A stretch of DNA of 64,000 nt from Ochotona curzoniae (GCF_017591425.1 NW_024467121.1:20906707-20970706); one strand, 5' to 3'. Positions 37,626-50,010 are shown, counted from the first letter of the stretch. The notes: a model not told the origin generated them from the sequence alone. Numbers and translations: made by a program.

Positions 37626-37944
37626 GGATCCCCCAAGTATGTAGCAGGGATTGAGAGCCCTAGCTGAGAATGCAAAAACCCCCAGCTAGATTTTGTCCAA
37701 GTTCTTACCTTTCTACATGTAAAAACACAACTCACAACTACAAGACATAGAGGTGAAAAGAAGGGCCTAACTTATTAAAAGGCACATACATGACATACAA
37801 GGGAGACAGAATTTAGGTGTCACGGCATCTGGTGCCTGATGTAATGTGAAGCTTAGCTCCATAGTAGGTGAGTGTGCCAAGTATCCAGTCATCTTAAATA
37901 GGCAGCAAAAAATGAACATATATGACTAGTATACGTGACTTGAC

Positions 37945-38225
37945 TCAATTCCAGCCCAGGTTCCTCCTCTTCCAATCCAGCTTCCTGCTAATCCAACTGT
38001 GATAGTTCAAATCCTGAGTCCACCATGCCAGTTTCCTACTAATCTGCTCACTGGGACACTGCAAGAGATGGTTCAAATCCTTGGGTCCACCATGTAGTCA
38101 GCCCAGCTTGACTTTCAGTCTCCTGGCTACAGCTTTCTCACATTCTAGCCTTTGTGAGTATTTGGAAGTAAACTAGGAGACAGAAGGTCTCCAAGTGTCT
38201 GTCTACCTTTCAAATAAAATTAATT
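37945..38225 (+). mobile_element. CSINE with internal duplication
   Basis: CAGCTTCCTGCTAATCC...GTTCAAATCCTGAGTCCACCATG is repeated as CAGTTTCCTACTAATCTGC...GTTCAAATCCTTGGGTCCACCATG. ACCTTTCAAATAAAATTAATTAATC tail. Confidence 0.75.
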
Positions 38226-38751
38226 AATCTAAATTTTTCCAAAACACACCACAAAAATAAGTTCAGAATCTTGGGAGGTAGGGAAAACTTAAAAGGAACA
38301 CATGATAGTTGTTATACCTGGTAACAGGAGCTTAAGGAGGACAAAGCATTCATGGAAAAGAAAACGCAGTCCCCAGCAGCCTCAGAAGCAGCCCATTATT
38401 TTACTATGAAGTTTTGCTCATACCCATAAAGTGATACAGCCAAGCAGCTGTTTGGACACCATTCCTCCAAAACAGTGAATCAAATGCACATCTTTTTTCC
38501 AAAGCAGCCTGCCATACTAATTTCACTACAGTAATAAAAAGCTAAACAACACTCACAGAGAGGGGAAATCCAACCACAGGAAAAAAAAAATATGCACACA
38601 CATGTATATATCCAACAAAGATCTGGTATCCAAAAGATACTAATAAGTCAAACAATTCGCCTACATGGCCTTTGCTACCCCAAATAACAAAATGCATACT
38701 TCACGAAATGAAAATATCCAAGTGATTTAAAGTAAAATAAAAGTGCTCAAG
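38226..38751. other. Intronic, probably old L1 debris
   Basis: ACAAAGATCTGGTATCCAAAAGATACTAATAAG resembles L1 ORF2 but too weakly to bound. Confidence 0.4.
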
Positions 38752-39077
38752 GGCCCAGCATGATGGCTCTCGTGGCTGAATCTTCACCTTCCATGTGCTA
38801 GGATCCCATATGGGGACCAGTTCATGTCCCAGCTTCTCCACTTCCCACCAAGTTCCCTGCTTGTGGCCTGGGAAAGCAGTAGAAGATGACCCAAAGCCAT
38901 GGGACCTTACACTTGTGTGGTAAACCAGAAGAAGCTGCTGCTTACTGGCTTCAGATAGGCTCAGCTCTGGTTATCATGGCCATCTGGGGAGTGAATCAGT
39001 GAATGGAAGATCTTTGCCTCTTCTTTGCTCTGTAAATCTGTCCTTCCAATAAAAATAAAATACATCTTAAAAAAAAA
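38752..39077 (+). mobile_element. CSINE, first of a tandem pair
   Basis: GGGCCCAGCATGATGGCTC head, GTGCTAGGATCCCATATGGGG and CCAATAAAAATAAAATACATCTT tail, followed 7 bp later by another copy. Confidence 0.9.
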
Positions 39078-39083
39078 ATTCTG

Positions 39084-39412
39084 CTGGGCCAGCATGATGC
39101 CTCAATAGCTAAATCCTCACCTAATGGGCACCAGGATCCCATATGGACGTAGTTAATGAACCCAGCTTCTCCACTTTCCACCCATCCAACTGCCTTTGAG
39201 GTCTAGAACAGTGGTAGAGGATGTTCCAAGGCAGGGGGAGATGGCATCCATGTGGGAAGCTCAGAGGAAGCTCCTGACTTCTGCCTTCAGATCAGCTCAA
39301 CTCCAGCCATTGCACCCATCTGGGGAGTGAACCAGCAGATGGAGGGACCTTTTTTCTGTCTCTCCTTCTCTCCATAAATCTAATCTGTCTTTCCAATAAA
39401 AATAAATTAGTC
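39084..39412 (+). mobile_element. CSINE, second of a tandem pair
   Basis: CTGGGCCAGCATGATGCCTC head and GGGCACCAGGATCCCATATGG. Probably one copy inserted into the A-rich tail of the other. Confidence 0.9.
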
Positions 39413-41361
39413 CAAAAATACATATATAAAATAGAAATGCATGAGAGCAATGACAAAAACAAAGATACAGATTGGGCAAATGGGAACTGGTTAAATACAA
39501 GTTTACCAGGGATGCCAAGTAATAGTCTTTGGGGATTAGCTATTTTTTAAAAAGGTTATATAAACTAATGGGAGAAAAAGGCAAAGGGGTATCATGTAAA
39601 ATACTCCATAATCCAAGAAAAAGAAATCAACTACAAAATGAGCAAGATAAATAAAAACAAAAGTAAGTATTATATTAAATGTGAGCTCATTATGATCCAA
39701 CCAAGACACAAGATCAGAATAATATGGTTTTATAATTTATATTGTTATAATATAAAAAGCTGGAACTAAATGGGTAAGACACGACATTTAAAACAAGTAC
39801 TAAAAAATGACAGACAGTAACTATCCTAACATCAAATTAAAGAAAATTTAAGTCAAAAAGCATTGCTGAAATAATGGGAAACATACCATAATAGTCACCA
39901 CCAGGTTATATAACAATATATCAAAGACAAAATTGAAAGAAACAGAAAAATAAACAAATCCTCTCTCAGGAAACAATAGCTCGTGCAGCAAAGATATGAT
40001 ACGAAAATTTTAAAGATTAATAAATCTTACCTAATTGATATACAGAATACTGCACAGCACATTTCAAAGGATTATAATTACCCAATATACAATCTCTGAT
40101 TGTTTTAAGATTACTTTATAGCTCAGTAAAAGAAATGTAAAATTACCTCAAAAAACTGATGACATGTAACTAAAAGATACTTTTCTTTTCAGGCAAAAAA
40201 ATAGAATTTGCTAATTCAAAAATAACCATAAAACCCTCCAAATACTTAGAAATAAATTCCTAAATTCACAGATTAAAACAAAATAATACAAATCTGAAAT
40301 CACATTTGAAGCCACAATGTATTTTAAGCAAAACAATAATGAAAATATGACATATCAGAATTAACCCAGATGTCAATCACCTAATAACTAGATATGGTAT
40401 ACACACACTCTGGAATATAACTCAGCAGTTTAAAAAAAAATCCTGTCTTATGCAAAAAATGGATGAAACTGGTAACCAATATGCTCAGCCAGTCCCAAAA
40501 AGCCAAATTTTATATCAATTCTCCCTTATCTGTGATAACTGATACACACAGCACTAAAAAATGTAATGTATATGAGCAAAATAGACATTATGAGATTTGA
40601 CTATTTATACCTCATCTATACTCATCAAAAAGGGCAGCCTGTTGAATGCTTTATTTTGTGTAAGATTCAGCCGTGATAAAAAAATAAACTCAAAGTATGT
40701 CATTATAAAAATTAAAGAATAAGAAAGGAAAAAGGAGGGAGAGTGGGAACACACGAAGGAGTAAAGATCGGTTAGGAAGTATGTGAAAAATACATGTATG
40801 TGAAAAATACATGACATTTTTTTCACATTATAAAGAGGGGAAAAAAAAGAAAATTTGACATACTAAATTTGTTATCTATGCCTAAACGCAGGCTGAAACA
40901 GGTATGAAAAGAAGGCCTAGAAATCATATAAGGAAAAAATTTTTCAAAAATTCTTATAAAGAAACACTTCCTTTTACTAAACCAGCCTGAGACACTAAAG
41001 TTTGATCAGAACTTCAAATATAGCAAAGTTATTCTCAAGAACATGGAAGCAAAGAGGTTCAAAAAAAAGACAAGAGAGAAATAGAACACCAAACCCACTG
41101 ATAAATAATAAGAACAATACAACTGTACTGGGATCATTTCAGTGATGCAAATATCATACAGCACTTCAACAGAAAGTAGTGGAATCAAACAGATTTACAC
41201 AGTCAAGGGAAAGACCTGTCTTAGAAAATGCAAACAGAACATTTACTAACATTCAACACAACTTATACCTGTAAAAGTAATGAAACAAGATTTGTTTAAT
41301 GAAATCACAGAAAATTCAAGTATATTGTTAACTAAGGAAAACCACTGGAAAATGAAATTTA

Positions 41362-41660
41362 GGGTCCAGTGCTGTATCAAAGCAGGTGAAGTTACTGCCT
41401 GTAGTATAAGCATACCATGTAGGTGCCAATTCTATCCCCAGTTGCATCAATTCTAAACTAGCTCCCTGCTAACACACCTGGGGACACTGCAGCAGAAAGC
41501 CCAAGTACTTGAGCCTCTGCGCCCTTGAAGGAGACCCAAAAGAACCAATTGGAAAGTGGACCTACGGGTGGGTGAAAGTTAACTCAGATCTAACTTAGAA
41601 TCAATCTCTCTCTCTCTCTCTCCCCTCCCTAACTCTGCCTTTCTTAAAATAAATGTTAAA
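41362..41660 (+). mobile_element. CSINE in ancient L1
   Basis: GGGTCCAGTGCTGTATC head, CATACCATGTAGGTGCC, a (TC) run near 41605 and CTTTCTTAAAATAAATGTTAA tail. Confidence 0.82.
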
Positions 41661-41937
41661 ATTAACAATTCTAGCTAAAATAACATCAAGAACATTAAAA
41701 ATCCAGGAATAAGTTGCTGAAAATGTAGAAATCCTCTGGATTGAATGAAAATTAAAATTCAAAAAGCCTTAAATAAATGGAAGAATATTCCATTCTCATG
41801 AATTAACTAATCCAATGAGTTATTACTATTTACAAATTTACCTCCTGTTTCAGTGTAGTCCTAAACCAAATTCCAACAGATATAGGATATTTATGTGTTC
41901 AGTGGAAATCTTTAAATTTGACAGCAAAAAATAAGAG

Positions 41938-42560
41938 GGAGATATTTAGCTTAGCAGTTAAAAGTCCAGTTAAAAATGCCTACATCTGGGACAAGCATTG
42001 TGGTGAACAACTAAAGCCACTGTTTGCAATGCCAGAATTCCACATGAGCATCAGATCAAGTCCTGGCTGTTCCACTTCCCATCAGGCTCCCTACTAATGG
42101 CCTGAGAAAGCAATGGAAGATGGTCCAAGTGCCTGGGTTCCTGTCACCCATGTGGGAGATCTGGCTTTGGACTGACCCAGTACTTGCCCTTGCAGCCATG
42201 TGTAGAGTGAAATGTAAGGTGGAAGGTATCTCTCTGTTCTTCCCTCTCTAATTCTGCCTTTCAAAAGACCTCAAAAAAAAAATTGCCCACATCTCACACG
42301 GGTTTGATAATCAGCCCCAACTCCTACATCCAGCTTCCTTTTAATGGGAACTTGGGGAGGCAATGGTGTCAACATGCCTCAAGTGGTTGGACTCCTATGA
42401 CTCAAATGGAAGACTTTAATTATTTCCTAAGTCTAGTTGGTCCCAGTCCAACTTTAGCCATTGAGGGCATTTGATAAGAGATCAGTAACATGAACTTTCT
42501 GCTTGTATGCTGGCACATGTCATTCTTCTCCCCTCTTCCTCCATACCTCCACTAAAATAA
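41938..42560 (+). mobile_element. Old CSINE split by a younger CSINE
   Basis: The old head (41938-41983, GATATTTAGCTTAGCAGTTAAAAG) and its body (42283-42560, CACGGGTTTGATAATCAGCCCC onward) are separated by the copy at 41984-42280. Related junction sequences are ATGCCTACATCT and TTGCCCACATCT. Confidence 0.72.
41984..42280 (+). mobile_element. CSINE nested in an older CSINE
   Basis: GGGACAAGCATTGTGGTGAAC head, GATCAAGTCCTGGCTGTTCC, CATGTGGGAGATCTGGC and CCTTTCAAAAGACCTCAAAAAAAAA. Confidence 0.82.
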
Positions 42561-42951
42561 AATACCAGGAAAATACAATGGGAGAAGGGGAGTGAGTGGG
42601 TCCAGGACTGAGAAGGGCAGAACACAATTACTGCTAGATATAAAAGCTTCTTATAAACTATAGTAATTTAAGATAATGTGGTACTGAAACACAGAAAGAC
42701 AAACAGAATTAATGTAATAAAAAAAATCCAAAAACATACACTTATATGGAAATAAGAAGCATATGTGAAATTAAGCAGCATCTTAGAAAAAAATCCCAGG
42801 CAGAAATATTTCATTCAAAAGCAATATATTCCTATTTCCTGATCAACCATATCAATTGCAAGACCAAGTAAATAATGTTTCAGTTAAATTCTTTCACAAC
42901 AGCAAAATATACCTTCTAAAACAGCAGACTTTATATAAAATAATCTCTTAC

Positions 42952-43043
42952 CTCCCCAAAAGCTCCTCGACCAATCACCTTTAATATTTCAAAGTCTTCT
43001 CTATGTAATCGCATTTGTTTGACTTTAGAAGTAAATGGCTTAG
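42952..43043 (-). CDS. CDC42BPA: CDC42BPA (MRCK-alpha) internal exon 2, glycine-rich loop
   Basis: The minus strand gives 92 bp: two bases completing an Ala codon (the upstream intron is phase 1), then 30 codons, [20 protein letters not shown] followed by [10 protein letters not shown]. This corresponds to about residues 60-90 of human MRCK-alpha. It covers the end of the N-terminal capping region, the start of the kinase domain at DFEIL, and the ATP-binding loop G-R-G-A-F-G. CDC42BPB differs clearly here (VRLQRDDFEIL, GAFSE). The acceptor is ATTCTTTTGTTTCAG|CT and the donor is GGGGAG|GTAAGAGAT. There is no frameshift or stop. The exon is too short and too split by introns to stand out as an open frame, and was found by its protein motif. 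Confidence 0.96.
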
Positions 43044-44739
43044 CTGAAACAAAAGAATATCAGTTATTCTCTTAAATAAATTCGATGAAAATTACATATA
43101 AATAGCATTTCTTACACAATAAAATTCAAGTAATGACTAAGAATTTAGTGAAAATATTTTAAAAGTTCATATTTACATGAGCATAGTTTTAATTTCCCTA
43201 ACAATGCAATGTATTTCATTAATTTCTTATACATGAATTACATTTTTGTGAAAAATTTACTTTTAAACCCCCCCAAAAATGTGAAATAATGCAAAGCAGG
43301 AATGTAAAACTGACCAGTCTATTTACAATTTAAACAGTCTGAGTATTATATTAATACTAGATATATATTTAATACAAAGTTCTAAGAAACAGATTTCATC
43401 ACAAATGAGAGATCCTGAGTAAATTTTACCAAGTGAATCAACATTGCTTGTATACTTATTTGCTTATTGAGTTTCTTAGCATGCTTTTAGTAAGAATCTA
43501 CAGTACACAAGCAAAGATCAGATTTTAAAAACGATTATTATATCTTCTGTTTTGAAATGCTCAGTCTTCAGAAGAGCAAGTGTGCCTGTGCACACAGAAC
43601 ACACACCAACATAAAAAAAGTAAACCACAATAAAGTTCCTAACAGATAAAATACTTCAGAATCAGTGAAAACAGAATCCTAATTATGGGAACACTACAGT
43701 TTCACAAGATAAATTAACTGATGAATTAAAACCTTTAAGACTAAGTAGGATTTTGTTTCTTTGCCTGGACTTCACACTTGCAGACTTTCCAGCAGAACAT
43801 GAAATATAAGCAAATGAATAGAAGCAAGAAAATCAATTTTGGGTGGTAAAAGTACATAATCCATTGAAGTTACAGAACTGAAAGAAGAAATGCAAAAGCA
43901 AACAAAGAAAAAGAACCCAGAAGGCAAAGCTTGAATGCCATTCAAGGATCTGAGATGTAACCCTGTAACTACTAGAAAATAAAGTCACAAGTTTAAACGA
44001 TCAAATTAAATATAAGCTGCCTCTAAAAGAAGTTCACACCTGTTTCCTGTTTTTAATGCTCCCCTTCATCCTCACATAAAAAAAGGATGACCTGATTAAA
44101 AGATCATTATATACCGTACTACTCTCTTCTTCCTTGCATGGTGCCAGAGTGTAAACAAACAAACAAAAAAAAAATCAAAGAAAAGAGTTTCAGCATTAGG
44201 GGAGTAAAACACACAGCATGACCACTTGTTTTGCTCTGAGGGCCTAACTAGCTCTGATGGCATTTAAAGCCTAATCAGCTTAGAAAGCAAGAGTTTTTCC
44301 ACTCCTGGGATTTCTGTATTAGTACTTTAGACTGTAAGGAAAGGAAATTTAAATTGAAGCTCTATTTGGAATTCATACAACAGAGAAAGAAAGACCAAAA
44401 ATATATATCAAGATAGAATAGAGGAATGAAAGATTTCATTCTGTAAGAAAGAAGGAAATATACATGGCAGCCAGGAAACAAACATTTTGACCAAAAGACT
44501 AATGTATCCTGGTTTTTGACAAAATGGACTAAGTTATGAGGCTCTGGCCACTGTGTACTAGTCAGAGACCCAACAGGAAGTCAATTATTCCAATTAAAGG
44601 AAATTTTATTTACTAATTGGATTACTTAAAAAGGTGTAAGTGGGATGTGGCAGAACTACAATGAATAGTACCATGAACAGAGCCTAGGGTCCTTAATTTT
44701 CCCCATTTCTTTACCAGCAGAGCACGAAAACTTTGTTTT
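43044..44739. other. Repeat-poor intron flank of exon 2
   Basis: About 1.7 kb without CSINE or L1, the longest clean stretch in the right half. An A-rich (AAAC) run lies near 44155. Confidence 0.55.
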
Positions 44740-45000
44740 TCTAGCAGTTAAGACTAGTCTCACATAGGAGTGGCAAGCTTCCATACCCACAACTGGTTCC
44801 AACTGCAGTTTCCTTTGCTAGTGTAAACTCTGGAAAGCAGTTGATAGCTCAAGTAACTGCTCTCCAGATGTGAGAGCAGAAGTGAACTTCTGCCCTGGCA
44901 AGCTGGGGCCCCTGGAAGGATTTGAGGAATGAAGCAACAGATCAGAGTACTTGCTCACTCACTTTCACTCTCTCTGCCTCTCAAATTAATGAAAATTAGA
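44740..45000 (+). mobile_element. CSINE, old copy
   Basis: CTAGCAGTTAAGACTAGTC, CTGGTTCCAACTGCAGTTTCC, AACTCTGGAAAGCAG and CTCTCAAATTAATGAAAATTA. Confidence 0.68.
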
Positions 45001-45114
45001 GGAGGAGGGGGAAAAAAAGGAAAGAGTACACATAGAATGTCTGAAATAACATGGAGCCAATGGAAGACTAGTGCTACTCCAGTCCCCAGATAGATCTGGA
45101 AAATAAAAGCCTAC

Positions 45115-45451
45115 TGCGCCCAGCATTGTGGCCTAGTAGCTAAAGTCCTCGCCTTGAAAGCACCAGGATCCCATACAGGTGCGGATCCAGCAGCCCCACT
45201 TTCCATCCAGCTCCCTGCTTGTGGCCTGGAAAAGCAGTTGAGGACGGCCCAAAGCCTTGGGATCCTGTACCCATGTGGGAAACCTGGAGGAAGTTCCTGA
45301 CTCCTGACTTCAGATTGGCACAGTACGGGCTGTTGTGGTCACTTGGGGAGTAAGTGAATCACTGGATGGAAGATCTTCCTCTCTGTCTCTCCTTCTCTCT
45401 GTGTATCTGATTTTATTATAAAAATAAAAATAAATCTTTTAAAAAATTAAT
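45115..45451 (+). mobile_element. CSINE, young type with target-site duplication
   Basis: GCCCAGCATTGTGGCCTAGTAGC head, a gap at GGTGC|GGATCC that damages the B box, and AAGCAGTTGAGGACGGCCC. Direct repeat AAATAAAAGCCTAC at 45101-45114 and 45452-45465. Confidence 0.92.
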
Positions 45452-46019
45452 AAATAAAAGCCTACAACATAACAGTAAGCCCTTCTTCAAGTATAGCTTC
45501 TACTTCATTTTACCTTCCCTCTTTCAAAGTTTTCAAATAACCTGCCACCCAAATAATGCATATTATATCTGTCTTCTTACTGATACTAAAGATAAAAACG
45601 ATTTCATCACAGACAACTACAAATATTTGAAATGTAATAGAACCTTCCCTTCTGAGAAACACTCCTCTTATCTAAAAGGCCAAAAAGTTAAATATTTCAA
45701 CCCTCTAAAACACTATTGCAAACAGGAAAGAAAGTATAAACACAACTCAGGTGAACACATAATCATTAAAGTGATCTGTTAACAAACTTAGAAAAAATGC
45801 CAGTGTTGAATAATAAATACCATATTTCCATAGAGTCACATTACAAAGTCACACAATTAGAATTAAACTGTTAGACATACAAGTTTTATGGATACCCATG
45901 GTGCAAATATAAATTAAAATAATACACCTATCTATTCTTCACTTCCTGAAACCTGCTAGAACAAAAATTCCATCACTTCAACATTGCAAAACTCTTCTAT
46001 TTTCAGGCATTCAAAAATG

Positions 46020-46310
46020 AGTTGGTGGTGGTGTGAATAAGTCTACTGGTTAAGATGTGAACTGGGGCGCCAACATTCCACATTCAAGTCCCTGAGTTCA
46101 ACATCCAACTTCAACTGAGGACTCCATCGTCCTGCAAATGAAGACACAGAGAATGGATGGCTTTCTGCTACACAAGTGTAAGACCTGAATTCAGATTTTG
46201 GCTCCCAGTTGGACTCTGTGGATATCAGTACCTAGACAGCAACCAGCAGATGAGTGCATTTTCGCTCAATGTGATTCTATCTGTTCCCCTCTCACCAGAA
46301 TAAAGTATCA
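46020..46310 (+). mobile_element. CSINE, old copy
   Basis: TTGGTGGTGGTGTGAATAAG head, CAACATTCCACATTCAAGTCC and GCTCCCAGTTGGACTC; strongly diverged. Confidence 0.6.
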
Positions 46311-47623
46311 GCTTGTTACATCACAAACTTATTCAGAAAGATCAGTTTACTAATAATTTATTCAATTAAATTCTTTAAATATCCACTGCATGAGAAGCAT
46401 TTTACAAGATAACGGACATATAGAAATGAATAAAACAGGCTACAAATTATGCAATAAATGTTATACCCTCCATTTAAAACTGTACATTGCTACGAAAAAG
46501 AAATCTCATGTTTACATTACAAGAACTCAGATAAATGCAAATTAACAAAAGCAGACTGTTATTTATCAGCAAAATAGGTCAAAATTCAAAAATCTGAAAC
46601 CAAGAATCAGCAGGAATGTGAACAACAGAATTCCCATATATAAGTGTTAAGACTGCTAATAACTACAATTCCATGGATAACTTTTTCTCATTCTCTTAAA
46701 ATGGACTATTAAGCTGACTTTAGAAGGTGTATAAATAAAAACAATATTGAGATTTAGAAACTGAATAGAACTGCAAATGCCACTGTTTGATCACCTTGTA
46801 AGAAAATATCATTAACAACACATATCAACAGATTTCAAAGTTATAAGCAAACAAATTCCTCAAAAGAGTGACTAAACTGTTTAAAAACTGAAAATATCAC
46901 CTGGCAAAAAAAAAAAAGCTAAGCTGAGTCAGTAATTTAAAATTCTACACAAACACACAATCAATCCTGAAGAGTTTCTAACTCCAAAGACAATCACATA
47001 TCTACATAGATATATATACACACACACACCCATACCACAAGACATCAAAAGCAAGAACACACAAGTACCCTTCAACAACAACGAACACATGGCAGCCAAA
47101 TGTTCACTTTCCATTGTTCCTTCTTCACCAAAAGGTTACTGAGAGAAGCAGCTAATATGATCAGCAGACTATCACCATAATGGACATTATGTGCCTCCTT
47201 GTACGATATGCTGAGAATAAACACAGCATAACTTATAACCACATGCTTGCCAAAGTTGAATAACTTGCACATAATAATGAGGAAAGAATCAGAAAAATTT
47301 GAATTGAGAAGAGTGTATAAACAGGTCATGGGATGACATACTTCAAGATACATCACTAGCATAAAAAATAAAGCCTGAAGAATTGCTTCTAATTAAAACA
47401 GACTAAACAAACATCTCATTGTAATGATAATCATACTCTGAACTCTTCCTAGTAAAAAGATAAAAATCACTGTAAAGTGATTGTAGACATTGGTGAAATT
47501 TCAATACTAAATGTAGCAAAGTTAAATTTTCTGAATTGGTAATTATAATATGAATATACTTAACAGAACATCTTTAAGTATATGCAGAAATATTTACAGT
47601 TAAAGGGTATTAATATTTACTGC
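46311..47623. other. Intronic, mixed; weak L1/L2-like pieces
   Basis: Weak L2-like (46390-46470) and L1-like (46510-46700) wording, an (AC) run at 47013-47028, and unexplained sequence at 47090-47460. Confidence 0.4.
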
Positions 47624-47930
47624 TTTTTTTAAAGATTTATTTAATTTTATTGTAAAGGCAGATTTACAAAGGAGAGACAGAAAGATCTTTCATTACTGGG
47701 TCACTCCCCAAATGGCTGCAAACAGCTGCAGCTAAATCAATCCCTAGCCAAGAGTTTCTTCCAGATCTCCTATGTGGGTGCAAGGCTTTGGACCATCATC
47801 CACTGCTTTCCCAGGCCATAATCAGGAAGCTGGATGGGAAGTGGAGCAGCAGGGACACAAATCGCCATCCATGTGGGATCCCAGTACTTGCAAGGGAAGG
47901 ATAGTCAACTGAGCCATCGTGCTGAGCCCA
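47624..47930 (-). mobile_element. CSINE
   Basis: AAAGATTTATTTAATTTTATTG, TCTTTCATTACTGGGTCACTCCCC, CTGCTTTCCCAGGCCATAATCAGG and GAGCCATCGTGCTGAGCCC. Clear 3' tail and head. Confidence 0.9.
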
Positions 47931-48036
47931 TACTATTTACTCTTCTATGAGTCAGTACAAATGTGTGTGTAGCCATATCAGCATAAATGTTAAAACAGGT
48001 GAATACAGAAAACTATACAGGAGCTCATTAAAATTT

Positions 48037-48049
48037 AAATTTATTCCTG
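48037..48049 (+). repeat. Target-site duplication, left copy, of element at 48050
   Basis: AAATTTATTCCTG is repeated exactly at 48740-48752. Confidence 0.85.
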
Positions 48050-48739
48050 TCTGATTAGGGCAACAAATTGTGCCGGACCCTGTACTGGCAAGCACACACA
48101 AGAATCTGGACTAGGATCGTGTCAAATGAAGTTTCTTTGGGGGTCTCCCCTATCGAACTGCCAGATTCAGAACCCCAACATTTAAGAGAATTGCAGGTCC
48201 CATGGTCTGACCATGGAGTCCATGTGTCAAAGCTGAGCCGCCTCAGAGGTTCAGATGGAGCAGTGGACAGCACACCCAGGTGTACATGGAGGATATGACA
48301 GTCCATCAGAACCTGCAGAGGACACCTGGTAACACAACAGAGGACAGAGGACAAAACAAATCAATCAACTACCCCAGCCATGTGTTGGCAGTGAAAATCT
48401 GGGCAAATGGAGACTATAAGGTGGACTATGTCAACCAGTAGATTCTGCAGCAATTTCATCGTACTTGAAATGGTGAGATTAGCAGCAATTCAGAACTGCT
48501 GAATTATCAAAACCACTTGAGCAGGACCCTCAGAGCATGCCCCACACTGGGCACCTGGGATGGGTGGGAGATTGGGTGGGGCTTCTCCCTTTATTTCCCC
48601 CTCCTTATCCCAGATACTGAAAAAAAAATGAATAAATAATGTGGAAACAATAGTCTTACCCACTTTCCTATAGCCCTTGACCTTTTGTGCCCTAATCAAC
48701 TATGTAAAGATAATCAAAATAAATTACAAAAAAAAATAA
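48050..48739 (+). mobile_element. Poly(A)-tailed retroelement copy A (probable L1 3'UTR subfamily)
   Basis: A 690 bp insertion bounded by a 13-bp direct repeat, AAATTTATTCCTG, at 48037-48049 and 48740-48752, with an A-rich 3' tail. The last ~350 bp align with 57252-57578. It contains a G-rich stretch (GGGATGGGTGGGAGATTGGG) like many L1 3'UTRs. It does not share the blocks of the 28165-type 3' ends, so it is a different family or subfamily. No protein similarity was recognised. Confidence 0.72.
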
Positions 48740-48752
48740 AAATTTATTCCTG
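48740..48752 (+). repeat. Target-site duplication, right copy, of element at 48050
   Basis: Exact copy of 48037-48049, directly after the A-rich tail. Confidence 0.85.
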
Positions 48753-49377
48753 CCATTTATACATATGAAACTGTAATTCTGAAAATAAAAAATGTTAAAG
48801 CAAGATTCCAATACAAAAATCCTAAATGGTAAAAACATATTTTCTACCATTGACAAATCAAAAGAAACAGAGTCATGTTAAGGATTAGAACCAGCAATAC
48901 CTAAATTCAAACTTGCCATTTATTTCCATACACTTGAAATGATCAGAAAAAAAATGTATTTCTATCCCATTTGCAGTATCATCCAAAATGACCAAAATAT
49001 TCAGGAATAAATTTAACCAAAAAGACAGACTTGAAAATTGAAAATCTCAAAATATCACACAATGCATAAATAATTTAAAAAACAACTCAAATTCTGGACT
49101 AGAAGACTTCTCAATCCCCACTAAAATTGCAATGTCATTAACAGAAACTGAAGCGGTCATCTTTTCAACAGACTTTTATAAAGAGTTAAAACATCTTAAA
49201 AATAAGAGCAAAAAGTTGGAGGTTTCATCATCCTAATTACAAAATATACAGTAATCAAAACAACATGATAGTAGCATAAAGATAGACAAAAAGACCAATG
49301 GAGCAGAATCCAGAAATACATCCTTACATCTGTGATTAACATTTCAATAAGTATGCCAAAAAAAAAAAAATCCATGC

Positions 49378-49700
49378 AGGCAGCTATTGTGGTGCAAAGT
49401 GTTCAGTCTGAGGATTGTGGTATGTGGAAAATAAGCCAGTTCCCTTCCTAGCCACAACTTTTCCATGTTTCCTCATTAATAAATCCCAAATTTCTGGATG
49501 GTAGCAATTTCAAATCTCTCACCTGAGTGACAGGGCTCCAGTTACTTAATCACGATCATTTTCTCCCAAGGTCTGCACTGACAGGAAGCTAGAGTCAGAA
49601 CCCTGGGCAGGGAACAGAACCAAGCCACACTCATGTAGGCCACATCTTAGCCACAGGGCTAAAGACCTGCTTGTAAGGTATTTTAATGTTTTAGGAAGGT
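49378..49700. mobile_element. Rearranged old CSINE pieces
   Basis: A plus-strand head-like piece (CAGGCAGCTATTGTGGTGC) is followed by minus-strand CSINE sequence (GACAGGAAGCTAGAGTCAGAACC, CATCTTAGCCACAGGGCTAAAG). Either two fragments or one inverted copy. Confidence 0.5.
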
Positions 49701-49711
49701 TTGCTGCTCCT

Positions 49712-50010
49712 TAATTATTTTAAGTTTTCATTTGCTTCTTCATTTGAGAGACAGAAATATACAGAAATACAGCTTTCACTCTGCCTCCCAAATGCCCAAA
49801 ATGCTGTGGCTGGGACAAGCTAAACCAGAAACACAGATTTCAACCCTGGCTTCTCAAATGAGTGATGGGAAACCAACAATCTGAGCCATTACCTGCCTTC
49901 TCCCATGATGCATACAAGGCAGGAAGTCTGAATCAGAAGCAGAGGGAGGACTCAAATTCCAGAATTCTGATACAGTATGCAGGAAACCCAAAATGCATCT
50001 TAACTGCATG
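49712..50010 (-). mobile_element. CSINE
   Basis: TTCATTTGAGAGACAGAAA, CTTTCACTCTGCCTCCCAAATGCCC, GGCAGGAAGTCTGAATCAGAAGC and GCATCTTAACTGCATGCC. It sits inside a plus-strand L1 remnant. Confidence 0.75.

Larger units (their letters stand above)
39425..42780 (+). mobile_element. Ancient L1 ORF2 remnants
   Basis: A plus-strand L1 series: weak endonuclease-region matches (39425-40330), an L1 3' end nested at about 40345-40690 (AATATAACTCAGCAG, GGATGAAACTGG), RT region (40860-41350), ORF2 RT end (41665-41935: CCAGGAATAA, AAATAAATGGAAGAATATTCC), and CTTCTTATAAACTATAGTAATT (42645-42780). CSINEs split it at 41362 and 41938-42560. The boundaries are approximate. Confidence 0.55.
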
